Of a stretch of 64,000 bases of DNA, positions 16,962 through 26,788 are shown piece after piece. The notes beneath the pieces were generated by a model that worked only from the letters and a program-made list of their open reading frames with translations, made no database searches and was not told the origin of the DNA. The translations under genes and the position numbers were made by a program. The stretch is from Lachnoclostridium sp. UBA903 (lineage in GTDB: Bacteria; Bacillota; Clostridia; Lachnospirales; Lachnospiraceae). Where the stretch lies: positions 1-64,000 of the forward strand of contig DBEP01000066.1 of the NCBI GenBank assembly GCA_002294045.1, given 5' to 3'. The first letter of the stretch is position 1, and every line of letters begins with the position of its first letter.

Positions 16962-17350
16962 ATTTTCTCAACTCCTCGCTTATTACAATAAATTCGTATC
17001 TATAATAATCTTTCTATATAACTTAAATACATTTTTTCGGTCAAACTGCAAAAGCATCGGCTTTTGGCTGTCAAGGCTCCGATTAAAAGAAATTCATGGT
17101 TTACATCTTTGGCTTGCTCCCACACACATGAAAAACCCAAAAACATCTATCCGGTCCTATTGCAAAAGCCTGTTTTCAATCCCATCTTCTCGCCAACGAA
17201 ATCCGGTCCAATAGACTTATTCGCATGCACGGATAAAATCACGTTTTGAGTGCACAGTTTGGAAATCCCCAAATCACAGAAATGACTTATTTACTGGATT
17301 TTCTGCACATTCACTCTTTCACTCTCGACATTAATACTACGCACTCCACA

Positions 17351-17408
17351 TGCCTTGAAGAGATAAAAAAGATGACCATTGGGCCTAATACTCCCTTGGC
17401 GTCGGATA
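17351..17408 (+). repeat. Intergenic repeat R1, copy 2
   Basis: The copy reads TGCCTTGAAGAGATAAAAAA, then GATGACCATTGGGCC and CTCCCTTGGCGTC. GCC-UU-G(A)GRAG at the left can pair with CUCCC-UU-GGC at the right. The flank TACGCACTCCACA is shared with copy 1. The remainder of 16962-17350 holds a small hairpin, CAAAAGC/GCTTTTG at about 17047, and no gene. Confidence 0.75.
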
Positions 17409-17435
17409 AGACTTTTAAAAATCTTATGCTTGCGA

Positions 17436-17735
17436 TTACTTCATAAACACAATGAAAGCATCTTCCAATCTATCAAGATGTCTTTTTAGGTATGAGATAT
17501 ATTCTTCATCATAACCATATTCATAATATATTTTTTCATCCATTTTCTGGTATTCTCTCAATCCATTTTTCATCATGACATAATCTTTTTCAAGGTATTC
17601 CTCTTTTGTATTGCAAAGGACTTCCAATGAGTCTGTCACAGAATCACTACAACCATAATGATCGTACCCATTGTTGCCAACAATATCATGCAGAACCCGC
17701 TTTCTAATATCCCATACTTCAGAATTATCTTTCAT
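17436..17735 (-). CDS. Small hypothetical protein
   Basis: A frame of about 99 codons from ATG 17735 gives a soluble, acidic, helical product (KDNSEVWDIRKRVLHDIVGNNGYDHYGCSD...YISYLKRHLDRLEDAFIVFMK). I do not recognise the family. An upstream TTG at 17747 is possible, but neither start has a strong ribosome site. It lies between the helicase and the SRA-like gene on the same strand, separated from the latter by repeat R1. Confidence 0.5.
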   Translation of the reverse strand: MKDNSEVWDIRKRVLHDIVGNNGYDHYGCSDSVTDSLEVLCNTKEEYLEKDYVMMKNGLREYQKMDEKIYYEYGYDEEYISYLKRHLDRLEDAFIVFMK

Positions 17736-17804
17736 ATGTCTAACCAATACTGCTCATACCCGATATGAAATATGAAAACATAAGTACCTACTTTTTCAAT
17801 TCAA

Positions 17805-20267
17805 CTACTTGTCCAACCCTCTATTCCTATAATAACTCATCACTCGATAATCAATGGCGTCCTTCATATGCTTCACAAATGCATCCAGCCCAATCACATC
17901 AGCCAGATTCTCTCTTAATGCCAGTAATGCACCCTCTTTTTTTACGAAGAAATCTCCATGGGTCTGTAGCATAAAATGAATCGGGTTGTCTTTGACCAGC
18001 TTGACATATCTGCTTTTATCCCAGGTTTCAAATGCCTTTGTACTGTCATGCTTTAGCATATCTACTTTATTTGCTCCCTTATGATAGAAATCATAGAAGC
18101 TTATATACACGTCATCTTCATCAACCTGCATTTTGACATTTCCATGGTTATAGAACGCCAACAGCAGGGGCATCTTGTAGGTCTTAGCCATACTTGTGGT
18201 CTCTATCATATTAATGAACTCCTTCCCCCTGCCCGAACATAGAAGTCGTTCTTCTTCCGACAGCACCTCCATTTCCTCCATATAATCAAGATACTTTGTG
18301 AACACATTAATTTTGCTCTTTGTTCGTATGCTATCGTATAAATCCGTTTCTATCAGGGAGAAAAACTCCATTCGTGAGGGAACGTGTCCCAATTCTTCTG
18401 CTACTCTGGCAAACTCATTGTTGACCTTATCCGTCCACGATAGCTCTTGTGCTGCCTGTCGTTCAAAAAGATCGATAATCCGAAAATCAAAGTCTACCAT
18501 ACATTCATCAGGATATTCAAAACCTGCCATCGCCAGGCTCTGCCCTGATATGGACTTTCGTTCAGAATTGCTTAAAAATCCCGGTATCAGGTTCGCCTTC
18601 TTATAATTACCAATGAAGTCCAATACATTTAGATATTCCTTGCCCTTGCATTTTCTAAGTCCTCTCCCTAATTGCTGCAGGAATACCGTAGGTGACTGGG
18701 TCGGCCGAAGGAACATTACCATATCGAGATCCCGGATATCCAACCCCTCATTAAACATATCAACAGAAAAGATAACTCGGATTTCTCCCTTCAGCAATCG
18801 TTCCACCGCCTCTTTCCTGTCCTGGCTGAATTCGCCTTGCGCTCCACTATATACCGCAGAAGCGGGTATACCGTATCTTATAAATTCACCGGCCATATAT
18901 TCTGCATGCAGTTTAGAGGAACAGAAGCCCAGCGCCTTTTGTGAATGATATTTGCGGTAGTGCTTATATATCAATTCACTTCTTCGGTCAAGCATCAGTG
19001 CCGCTTCCAGTTCGTTGTCCTGATATTTGCCATTGATGAAACGTATATTGTCATAATTCACTGTTTCATCAAATATTCCATAATAATGGAAGGGAACCAG
19101 CCAGCCCTTGTTGATGGCTTCCTTCAGCCGCACCTCATAGACGATATTATAATCACATAACTCGAATACATCCTTTGCATCCATTCGTTCCGGTGTCGCT
19201 GTAAGGCCCAATAAGAATCTCGGCTGAAAATAGTTGAGTATATTTCCATAGTTACCAGCTGCTGCATGATGAAATTCATCAATTATCAGGTATTCGAATG
19301 CATCCCTCGCAAACATCGCTTCTGATAAATTCTCTTCCTTCCCAAGACTCTGTACTAGTGCAAAGATAACAGCTTTGTCTGTATCTTTCTGTGTTCCGGT
19401 AAAAAAGCCATAATCTTCAGAGTTACGAACCTGTTGAAAGCTTTCCGCTGCCTGCCTTAAGATTTCCTCCCTATGCGCCACAAAGAGTATTCGCTGATAT
19501 TTCTCTGAGTCAAAGGCTGCCAGATATGTTTTCCCAATTCCAGTGGCCGCAACCACAAGCCCCTTGTCAAACCCTTCTTTTCTGCTTTTCTCTAAAGCAT
19601 ATAATGCTTCAATCTGCGCACCTTGGGGACGGAAGATGCTTGTAACCGCTAGTTCTTGTGGTTCATGTTTTTCAATATCTTTGCTCACAAAGGGCTTCTT
19701 CCAGCTTTTTGCATACTCAAATAATACTCTGTCTGTCACTTCATATGAATGGTGATAGAAGAGATTCTCAAACTCTTGATAGAATATATCAAAATCACTT
19801 ACATTGGCAGATCTGATAAAGCGATAATTCCATTCGACTGAAGAGGTCAATGCCCCATAAGAAAGATTGGAGGAGCCAATATAGATTTCACTGTCCTGGG
19901 CTCGGTGAAAGATGTAGGATTTCGGATGAAATGACTTGTTCGGATTACTATATAAACGTAGATCCACCTGTCCGCCCAATTCCTTCTTAATCAAAAACAA
20001 GGCAGAGGGCTGCGTAATTCCAAGATAATTACCGCTTAGAATTCTGATTTTTACGCCCTTTTCCAAGGCGCGCTTCAAGTCATCCAGAATTAATCGCACC
20101 CCTGATTCCATGAGAAAGGATACAATGATATCAATTCGGTCTGCGGACAAAATACTCATTTTCAATTGATAGTATAGAAAACGACTGTCACCTGTAATTG
20201 CATTCCGGAATGAATAATTATTCTGATCTATCCGTTCTTCCATTTTCTTAGAATTACATTGATCCAT
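17805..20267 (-). CDS. SF2 DEAD/DEAH-box helicase with N-terminal phospholipase-D-like nuclease domain
   Basis: The 820-residue protein begins with a PLD-like domain: HPK at residues 114-116 (FHPKSYIF) and GSSNLSYGAL at 131-140. The SF2 helicase core follows: Walker A ATGIGKT (241-247), DEFHH (330-334), GLTATPERM, then helicase-C with QLGRGLRKCKGKEYLNVLDFIGN. Relatives usually carry a C-terminal DUF3427 domain; here the protein ends without a clear one, and a DUF3427/SRA-like protein is encoded nearby. It overlaps the methyltransferase upstream by 40 bases. A role in defence or DNA repair is inferred. Confidence 0.88.
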   Translation of the reverse strand: MDQCNSKKMEERIDQNNYSFRNAITGDSRFLYYQLKMSILSADRIDIIVSFLMESGVRLILDDLKRALEKGVKIRILSGNYLGITQPSALFLIKKELGGQVDLRLYSNPNKSFHPKSYIFHRAQDSEIYIGSSNLSYGALTSSVEWNYRFIRSANVSDFDIFYQEFENLFYHHSYEVTDRVLFEYAKSWKKPFVSKDIEKHEPQELAVTSIFRPQGAQIEALYALEKSRKEGFDKGLVVAATGIGKTYLAAFDSEKYQRILFVAHREEILRQAAESFQQVRNSEDYGFFTGTQKDTDKAVIFALVQSLGKEENLSEAMFARDAFEYLIIDEFHHAAAGNYGNILNYFQPRFLLGLTATPERMDAKDVFELCDYNIVYEVRLKEAINKGWLVPFHYYGIFDETVNYDNIRFINGKYQDNELEAALMLDRRSELIYKHYRKYHSQKALGFCSSKLHAEYMAGEFIRYGIPASAVYSGAQGEFSQDRKEAVERLLKGEIRVIFSVDMFNEGLDIRDLDMVMFLRPTQSPTVFLQQLGRGLRKCKGKEYLNVLDFIGNYKKANLIPGFLSNSERKSISGQSLAMAGFEYPDECMVDFDFRIIDLFERQAAQELSWTDKVNNEFARVAEELGHVPSRMEFFSLIETDLYDSIRTKSKINVFTKYLDYMEEMEVLSEEERLLCSGRGKEFINMIETTSMAKTYKMPLLLAFYNHGNVKMQVDEDDVYISFYDFYHKGANKVDMLKHDSTKAFETWDKSRYVKLVKDNPIHFMLQTHGDFFVKKEGALLALRENLADVIGLDAFVKHMKDAIDYRVMSYYRNRGLDK

Positions 20268-20839
20268 TTTTCTTCATCTCTCCCCTGCCTTATATCCGTA
20301 CTAATATGAATATCTACTATTTCAAAGCCACCGACTGATTGAAGTATCTCTGTCAGACTCTCCTGCGTTAGATCTGTAAAGTATCGGCCATTCCTGATGC
20401 CTGAGAAATTACCATATTTAAAAGATGTATAGAGATACCCTCCCATTTTTATTGCATTGTGAAGGCGAAGCAGTACGTCTTTCAATTCCTCCGGTTCCAA
20501 ATGAAGGAGCGAAGCACATGCCCAGATGCCATCATAGCAATCTATGTCGTCGAAATCCTGAAACTGCATATGACGAACTGTTCGTCCAATCAACTGCTCT
20601 GCTAGCCTGCACATTTCTATTGAGCCATCCAGGGAATCAACTTGATAACCCTGGTCTATAAATGCCTTGCTGTCTCGCCCGGAGCCACAGCCAAAGTCCA
20701 AAATCTTTGCCCCTTGAGGTAAGTATTGTGTGAAATTTTTTTGTATCTCTGAGAAATCTACATAAATAGTATTTTGATAAAATTGAATGGCATTCTCATT
20801 GTAATATTCAATTGTTATTTCTTTGTTTTGATGTTTCAA
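20228..20839 (-). CDS. Class I SAM-dependent methyltransferase
   Basis: The protein has motif I ILDFGCGSGRDSKAF, the motif II acidic LDGS, and later IWACASLLHL and GGYLYTSFKYG, as in class I methyltransferases. I chose TTG at 20837-20839 because a perfect AGGAGG lies five bases upstream; a longer frame to 20920 also opens with TTG but lacks a ribosome site. The result is about 203 residues. The 40-base overlap with the PLD-helicase implies a functional unit. The target (DNA, small molecule or tRNA) cannot be told, as no DPPY-type DNA-amino-methylase motif is visible. Confidence 0.82.
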   Translation of the reverse strand: MKHQNKEITIEYYNENAIQFYQNTIYVDFSEIQKNFTQYLPQGAKILDFGCGSGRDSKAFIDQGYQVDSLDGSIEMCRLAEQLIGRTVRHMQFQDFDDIDCYDGIWACASLLHLEPEELKDVLLRLHNAIKMGGYLYTSFKYGNFSGIRNGRYFTDLTQESLTEILQSVGGFEIVDIHISTDIRQGRDEEKWINVILRKWKNG

Positions 20840-21090
20840 AGTTGCCTCCTGGAAATTTCTCTTATTTTCCCCGTACACAACAATCTTTTGCGTTTTTGTG
20901 CATATATTAATAAACTTCAAAACATGTTATATATGAGTCCATGTATTATTCTCACTATAGTCTTTTCGATATAGCATATACTTTACATACTTAGAGCAAT
21001 TATGTTATTAATACTTTTTCCCCTATGCTATTACCCTATCAGTATAGTATCTTATCTTGCAGCATATACTAAGTCAAGCAAATTATAACG

Positions 21091-21330
21091 GTGATGTCCA
21101 CGGAATCTTTATATGCAATAACTATTAATGGTACAATGTTATATGTTAAAGAAAATTTATCCGAGCAAGAATGTGTAGCAATTGAATTAATTGCACAACA
21201 ATTCCAATGTCCAAACAAAAATTCTGCTGCCTGCAAAGTTATTTGCAAGGAATTTATAAAAGCGGTGAAGACATCTCTCAACATTTCGCTTGTCCATATC
21301 CCTTTACAATATGTTTTTAGAATAGGATAA
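21091..21330 (+). CDS. Possible small hypothetical protein
   Basis: A 79-codon plus-strand frame (second ATG at 21094) encodes STESLYAITINGTMLYVKEN, then LSEQECVAIELIAQQF, which looks like a compact alpha/beta protein. The ribosome site is weak (AACGGTG) and no neighbour supports it. The opposite strand is also open here (71 codons) but with poorer composition. It may be spurious. Confidence 0.3.
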   Translation: MMSTESLYAITINGTMLYVKENLSEQECVAIELIAQQFQCPNKNSAACKVICKEFIKAVKTSLNISLVHIPLQYVFRIG

Positions 21331-21349
21331 TCTAAATTATGTCCTCTAA

Positions 21350-21736
21350 GTTATCGATAATGATTTCTCTGCATCTCACCAATAAACTTGAAGATATCAT
21401 ATCCACGCGTATAACCTTTCTGTTCTCGATATACGCCTTTGTACAGGCAAGAAAATAATTCGATGTATATCCAATTTAGACTGCGTCCATACCATTTTCC
21501 ATGGTAAAATCTTCATTTCAGCTTCTGTTTCCATTATAATTCTCGTTATAACAAATTTCAAGGTTTAGATACAAATTTCTACAACATAGAAACAAACTAA
21601 ATGTTTTCATTCGGTTTTGAAATTGATTTTACGAGATTAATTATAAATTATCGCATATCCTTCTACATTCAGATATTTTCATCAATTCGTATAGAAAAAG
21701 CGTAAAAGTAAAAACTCTTACGCCTCAAAGTAACCT
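21350..21736. other. Gap with traces of an old coding sequence
   Basis: On the minus strand bases about 21350-21440 read EQKGYTRGYDIFKFIGEMQ...HYR and then a stop, which looks like the C-terminal tail of a lost protein. No start or ribosome site remains. The rest of the gap, AT-rich up to 21736, shows nothing I can support. Confidence 0.3.
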
Positions 21737-22265
21737 TTATTCATTTACAACTATTGATAGATCAAGATAACTGCCTTCCTCCGCTGATCTACGTAAATAT
21801 TCTTTGCCTCCATCTACACTGCATCTGCCACAAGAACATGTTACAAAATCATGCACCGTTTTTGATTCAATAATATCATCGCAATTTTTGAATTGTATAC
21901 TCTTCGAGCAAATGCACATATTGCTTTCAGCTCTTCCATCATGTAGCCTTTGCCCCAATAATCTGGGTAAAGGTCATACCCAGTATCACAACTGTCGTTC
22001 GATTTATCCCAACAATGAAAACCGCATGTGCCAATTTTATTTCCATCGTCCTTTCTTACAAGAATCCACCGATGCTGTGCTCTTGCTCAGGTTGAATATA
22101 AAAATCAGTAATATCGTCAGCGCCGAAAACATCGGTAAGTGGCTCAGCATCAAATAAATAGCGATTGACTTCGTTGTTTGAGAATTGTTCTAGTATAAAA
22201 TCTCTGTCACACGTTGAGATGTTTTTAAGAAACAATCGCTCAGTTTCAAGCTCTTTAAAAAGCAT
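21737..22265 (-). pseudogene. GNAT family N-acetyltransferase, frameshifted
   Basis: The first part (22056-22265) reads MLFKELETERLFLKNIS...LEQFSNNEVNRYLFDAEPLTD, the typical start of a RimJ-like GNAT. It then changes frame into KIGTCGFHCWDKSNDSCDTGYDLYPDYWGKGYM, which contains the acetyl-CoA loop, and changes again into the tail at 21737-21958. At least two frameshifts, at about 22055 and 21960-21850, separate the pieces. A small hairpin (TATCGG/CCGATA at about 22394) lies upstream. Confidence 0.75.
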
Positions 22266-22490
22266 TTTAGTAGCTCCGTATGATAGAGGGCTAAATATGA
22301 TTTGCCCTCCAAATAGTTTTGTTTGTCATTTCTGCCAATCTATCTCTTGTAAATACTGTTGTATTGCCATTTTCATCACCTAAGTTCATTGTATCGGTGT
22401 TCCGATACGATGTCAAGGAGGGTCATAAACCGAAAATATAAATCCTAAATGCAAATAAAACTCCCGTGTCGTAAATATTTATAAAAACTA

Positions 22491-22521
22491 TTGACATTGA
22501 CGCACGGTCAAGTGATAGACT
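22491..22521 (+). promoter_or_regulatory. MerR-type promoter with 19-bp spacer and dyad
   Basis: TTGACA (22491-22496) and TAGACT (22516-22521) are separated by 19 bp, the elongated spacer typical of promoters activated by MerR proteins. The spacer contains the dyad TTGAC-N5-GTCAA (22497-22501 and 22507-22511). It lies 47 bp before the MerR gene, so autoregulation is likely. Confidence 0.75.
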
Positions 22522-22567
22522 GTAAATATAGTTTGACTAAATCCAGTTATATCGAAGGAGGCTCATC

Positions 22568-25300
22568 ATGGATTTAACAAAAATCACAGATTTAACCACC
22601 CAGCTCGGCTTATCCTCGCGCAGCCTTCGTTACTATGAGCAAGTCGGGTTAATTCAAAGCATCCGTTCAGATTCCGAAAAATACCGTTATTACGACGAGG
22701 CAAACATCGAGCGGTTAAAACAAATAATGGTATTGCGTAAAATGGAGATACCAATAAAGGATATTCTCCGTATTTATGAAAGCACTGATATGAGCGTGGT
22801 AGTAGAAACATTCGTCAATCGGATACGCGCTATTGATGATGAGGTTGATGCTTTGGCAGAGCTTCGCAGCTTTGTAAATGAGTTTTTGCAAGCTATGATT
22901 CAAAACGGAATTAAAAAAATTTCGGCATTACCTATTTTATATGAAAAAATGGAAAAGCAGTTTGATACTTTGGAACAAAAAAAAGCTATAAATCACAAGG
23001 AGCTCTCCGCCTTGTCAGATAGGCTGGCAAGACCGATTGAGCCCGCTATTCTCTCTCTTCCCGCCATGCGAGTTATTTCATCACAATTAAAAGACTGCCC
23101 GGAAGAATCTGATATAGAAGGGTTCTACCGATGGATACAGGCACAAAATATTACAACTGGCAAACCTGGGCGGCATGAGCGGTTTGAATTTCAAACAAGC
23201 GCAGGCGATGTGAAAATGCAACGCATATCGAACGATTTTCAAAATGACAGCGCATATTCTGATTATATTTTTAGCGGCGGATTATTTGCGTCAATCAATG
23301 TATTTCTTGATGAAGATTTGGGCGGGCGATTCCGTTCTCTCATAAAGAGTTTTGATGTTAATAAGTTTTATGAGATTGACTATACTCATGCGGGCGGAAT
23401 GCGTCATCCCGCCATGTTAGAAAACTTGATTTCCCCCGATGATAAGCGTGAGCTTGTCGCTTTGCTTGTTCCGGTAAAAAAACGGATGGCCGACCACACA
23501 TTATTCGATAAGCCTGTTGAATTACCGCCGGAGTCAATCACTATATCGAAAATTGAAGCGGCAAACCCGGTTTTATGGGAAGTTGATGTGCAGCTGGATA
23601 AACTGACCCCGATAAATCGTCCGCATTATCAAATTACCGAGCAGGGAGAGGCTGAATATATCGCATGGATTTCAACAAGGGTATTATCTACAAATATAGC
23701 GGTAAAATTGCCTTTCCGCGTGGATATAGAATTTAAGATACGCAAAGAAAGTATGCAATTCGCATGGGGTGCGGATGAGGGTAACATACGTTTGTATCAT
23801 GGCGACGACTTGAATTACTTGTTTGGTATAAATATGGAGACAAATCCCGACGAACGGCTGTCTCAAGAAGCAATCTGCTTTCACCAACCGATTTTCCGGG
23901 ACTATTTTCGGTATCCAAAGCGTGGGGTTATTAACAGAAACGGGTACAACTGCCTGACGTGGATTGTCGGCGAAAAGCATTTAGCGGTCATAATTAATAA
24001 CGAAATACGGTATTGCGGCGTGACTTTCCCATATATGTCGGTAGATTGGAAGAACCAAAAACCGCTTCCCATTATAATCGGTTCTAATGGGCAAAGCAGG
24101 ATATTCTTTAAATCAATCCGTGTTTCACAGCTTGCACAAATACAAAAATCCAAAATAAAAGAAGGAGAGCTTACAATGATTACAAAAAAGAGCAACAACA
24201 TTATCCCTAATATCCATCGGTTTATTACAAGTGAATATGGAGAGAATTATCATTTTAACGGATGCGCCCGTTATGTAATGGAGTCTTTGGGTGAATACGC
24301 TGCGGATTCTGACCTAATGACAGATGAAATTTATAATTGCAAAAAGGCCGTCACCGATTTCGGATATTGGTTTTTCGCGGGACTGACAGGGGATGTTCTT
24401 GCTCAGGTTTATTCTTACAAAGATTATATGGGTGAAGCGGTTTCGGCTTATATGTTTAACTGCAAGGGCGGCAGTTATTTTGAAAATATTTTTGAAAAAT
24501 GCGGTTATGCAAGCACATTTGTTTCAGGGAACCAGCTTGCCGCAAACAAAGGAATGTACATACAAACGCTTATGGCTTATATTGATAAAGGTATCCCTGT
24601 CATAGCCATGACACATAATGGACCGCCGTGGGGCATTTACATTGGATATGAGGAAGCTGGCGGAACATTGCTTTATTTGGCAGGCGATAAATCCGAACCC
24701 GAACGTGTTCCGATTGAAAAAGTGATTGGGGACGGAGTGGATTTTCATAATTATAGTGATGTTCAAAAGTCGGACGCATTCCATCAAGCCCGGGGGTGGA
24801 TTTTCGTCGGTGAAAAGAAAAAAACAGTAGATATTGCACAGATTTACAGGGATATTATACGGGATATGCCCAGGCTGCTTACCACAAAAACAGATGAATA
24901 TTGCTTCGGGGCGGAGGCATTTCGAACGTGGGCTGACGGCATTGAACGCGGAAAGTTTGACAATGTAAAACCTGAAGAATTCGACGGGTGGGATGCTCAC
25001 GTTAGCAGTATTTGCAATATGGCAACCAATGGGAGCTGCGCCCATAATTTCTTAAAAAGGGTGCAGGGGCTAAACCCGGACATGACCTTCCTGGATGATA
25101 TTAACAAACTGTATGAACGCACGGCGAAAATTTGGAACAATGATAACGGCGGGGATTTAGAAGCTCTCAGCGGCGGGTTCAATGTGACACTGGAAGCTTT
25201 GCAGGACAAAGAAAAGCGGGGCAAAATCGCGGCAAAGATTCGTGAGGCTGCGGATTGCATGGATGAGGTTGTACGGATTATCAAGGAACAAACATTATGA
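22568..25300 (+). CDS. MerR family regulator fused to a C39/BtrH-N-like domain protein
   Basis: The 910-residue frame starts with a MerR helix-turn-helix (LTTQLGLSSRSLRYYEQVGLI, then RYYDEANIERLKQIMVLRKM) and a coiled-coil linker. A beta-rich middle follows (about residues 170-525, including DVKMQRIS and an LPFRVDIEFKIRK section). From about residue 538 comes a BtrH_N/C39-like domain (IHRFITSEYGENYHFNGCARYVMESLG, with Cys, and GIYIGYEEAGG). GAAGGAG and an ATG lie inside the frame at the junction (about 24163-24180), so the second part can also be made alone. It looks like a read-through fusion of two genes. Ligand and targets are unknown. Confidence 0.75.
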   Translation: MDLTKITDLTTQLGLSSRSLRYYEQVGLIQSIRSDSEKYRYYDEANIERLKQIMVLRKMEIPIKDILRIYESTDMSVVVETFVNRIRAIDDEVDALAELRSFVNEFLQAMIQNGIKKISALPILYEKMEKQFDTLEQKKAINHKELSALSDRLARPIEPAILSLPAMRVISSQLKDCPEESDIEGFYRWIQAQNITTGKPGRHERFEFQTSAGDVKMQRISNDFQNDSAYSDYIFSGGLFASINVFLDEDLGGRFRSLIKSFDVNKFYEIDYTHAGGMRHPAMLENLISPDDKRELVALLVPVKKRMADHTLFDKPVELPPESITISKIEAANPVLWEVDVQLDKLTPINRPHYQITEQGEAEYIAWISTRVLSTNIAVKLPFRVDIEFKIRKESMQFAWGADEGNIRLYHGDDLNYLFGINMETNPDERLSQEAICFHQPIFRDYFRYPKRGVINRNGYNCLTWIVGEKHLAVIINNEIRYCGVTFPYMSVDWKNQKPLPIIIGSNGQSRIFFKSIRVSQLAQIQKSKIKEGELTMITKKSNNIIPNIHRFITSEYGENYHFNGCARYVMESLGEYAADSDLMTDEIYNCKKAVTDFGYWFFAGLTGDVLAQVYSYKDYMGEAVSAYMFNCKGGSYFENIFEKCGYASTFVSGNQLAANKGMYIQTLMAYIDKGIPVIAMTHNGPPWGIYIGYEEAGGTLLYLAGDKSEPERVPIEKVIGDGVDFHNYSDVQKSDAFHQARGWIFVGEKKKTVDIAQIYRDIIRDMPRLLTTKTDEYCFGAEAFRTWADGIERGKFDNVKPEEFDGWDAHVSSICNMATNGSCAHNFLKRVQGLNPDMTFLDDINKLYERTAKIWNNDNGGDLEALSGGFNVTLEALQDKEKRGKIAAKIREAADCMDEVVRIIKEQTL

Positions 25301-25568
25301 TTATTAAGCAAAGCAATAACATCGTTCCCGTCATGCACCGCCTTGTTACCGATGAATACGGCGAAAACTACTGGTTTAACGACTGTACCAAATATGTGAT
25401 GGAATGTTTAGGTGAAAAGGATTTAGTCTGGAAGCCCTTGGCGGCGGATTCAACATTACACCGGAAGCGCTGCAGGATAAAGAACGACGCAGTAAAATCG
25501 CTGCAAAAATTCGTGAGTTTGTAGATGTGATAAATGAGATTGTGCAGATAATAGAAGAGAATACTTAA
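25297..25568 (+). pseudogene. Truncated tandem copy of the BtrH-N/C39-like domain
   Basis: The ATG overlaps the stop of the MerR fusion (ATTATGA). Its first 40 residues (IIKQSNNIVPVMHRLVTDEYGENYW, CTKYVMECLGE) copy the start of the upstream second domain. After an internal deletion of about 320 residues the frame changes, and the rest (GGGFNITPEALQDKERRSKIAAKI...) copies that domain's C-terminus. So a tandem duplicate collapsed to its two ends. Confidence 0.8.
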
Positions 25569-25579
25569 TACTATGAACA

Positions 25580-25627
25580 TAAAAGCCCGCAGAGAATGAA
25601 GCATTACTCAATTTCTGTGGGCTTTTA
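25580..25627 (+). terminator. Intrinsic terminator
   Basis: Arms AAAAGCCCGCAGAGA and TTTCTGTGGGCTTTT pair across a short loop and end in a T-run. It ends the MerR-fusion transcription unit. The A-run on the other side would let it work in both directions. Confidence 0.75.
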
Positions 25628-25723
25628 ACATTTATTTAAAAGAGTCTTTTTTAAGCAAATCATTGCCCTGCACACGCCATCTTGCAAAATCGTCAAATTG
25701 GAATTTGTTCAATACAACTCACA

Positions 25724-26120
25724 CTAAAACCATTTACAAGGAATACTTAAAAAAACGTCTTTATTAGGCTTAAATCCTATTTTTTCATAAAATTTTGCTG
25801 CCGTTTCCGTTTCAACCAACCATTCCGAATCAGGGAAATGTTCCCTGCATTTTTTCACCAACTCTTTTCCAATGCCCTGATTCTGAAACAGCCAAATCAT
25901 ATATTATGGTTCTAAACATCCTGTCACTAAGTACCCTGACGCATCCAATCAGTTTATCGTCTGCCCATGCAGAAATGACAATTGTTGAATTAATAAAAGG
26001 TATATTAAAATTCTTCAACATGGATGGGGTTACTATTCCATCAGACCAACCTACTGCTGTAAACAAATCATGTAACGCTTCACATGGTAAGTCTTTTCTC
26101 GTATCATATACTATTTGCAT
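25724..26120 (-). pseudogene. GNAT family N-acetyltransferase, single frameshift
   Basis: The ATG at 26120 follows GGGGAGG. The frame gives QIVYDTRKDLPCEALHDLF, GWSD, TIVISAWADDKLIGCVRVLSD and IIYDLAV, then continues one frame over as FQNQGIGKELVKKCREHF (the acetyl-CoA-binding loop) and AKFYEKIGFKPN to a stop at 25724. A single frameshift near 25885 separates the halves. The sequence is otherwise well preserved, so decay is recent or the shift is a sequencing error. Confidence 0.8.
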
Positions 26121-26221
26121 AAGCACCTCCCCAAATCCTAATTTGCCGGTTTACTAAATAAATTTCCTATATCTTTATTTTACTTCGACTACAGTAGCGA
26201 ACACCAATACTATACGATTAT

Positions 26222-26698
26222 TTATTTTGCCGTATGATTGATAAAATCAACTTCATACTGTTGCTCAACGTATTTTTTCTCATTGTCAATAATAGTACCC
26301 TCTGTAAGGGTGATACGCAGAACGATTGAGGTCGGATTGTTTTCGTCGCCAACTTCATCGAACCAATCGAAGATGCTTTTGAATTTCGCTCTGATTTCTG
26401 CATTCTTTTCGTCTCTGACCCAACCGAGATTTTCGGCCGTGCCCTGGAACGCATACCAGCCTAACCCACTGACGGAAACCTCGGCGTTCTTCTCAATTTG
26501 CAACATTTTATTTTTCTTTGCATCCGTAGAAACATAAAATACGCCGTCTTCATAATAAGCGCAGACCATACGGACAGCAGGGCGGGGATTTCCTGCAGCA
26601 CTCGGAGATAGCGATATTGTCGCAAGGGCAATCACTTCCTCCTTGCCATTTCCGCACCGCTCTTCCATCAGTTTCATTGCGTTTTCGTATTTGCTCAT
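26222..26698 (-). CDS. Pyridoxamine 5'-phosphate oxidase family protein (flavin-binding split barrel)
   Basis: The 158-residue protein has the split-barrel pattern of PPOX-like flavoproteins: ALATISLSPSAAGNPRPAVRMVCAYYEDGVFYVSTDAKKNKMLQIEKNAEVSVSG (read in pieces along residues 24-77). GTAENLGWVRDEKNAE and a C-terminal strand follow. These small FMN- or F420-binding proteins reduce or bind diverse substrates and the exact role is not predictable. The ATG is preceded by AAAGGAGAAAATTAAAA. It stands alone between two pseudogenes. Confidence 0.8.
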   Translation of the reverse strand: MSKYENAMKLMEERCGNGKEEVIALATISLSPSAAGNPRPAVRMVCAYYEDGVFYVSTDAKKNKMLQIEKNAEVSVSGLGWYAFQGTAENLGWVRDEKNAEIRAKFKSIFDWFDEVGDENNPTSIVLRITLTEGTIIDNEKKYVEQQYEVDFINHTAK

Positions 26699-26788
26699 TT
26701 TTAATTTTCTCCTTTACAATGATGTCATTTGTGTTGTAATGATAATCGAACCATTTGAAAAGTGCCCCCAAGATTTATAATTCCAAGC

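Noticed and set aside
24524..25045. 173-codon minus-strand ORF opposite the MerR fusion
   Set aside because: Antisense shadow; the plus-strand frame has clear domains and homologous duplication.
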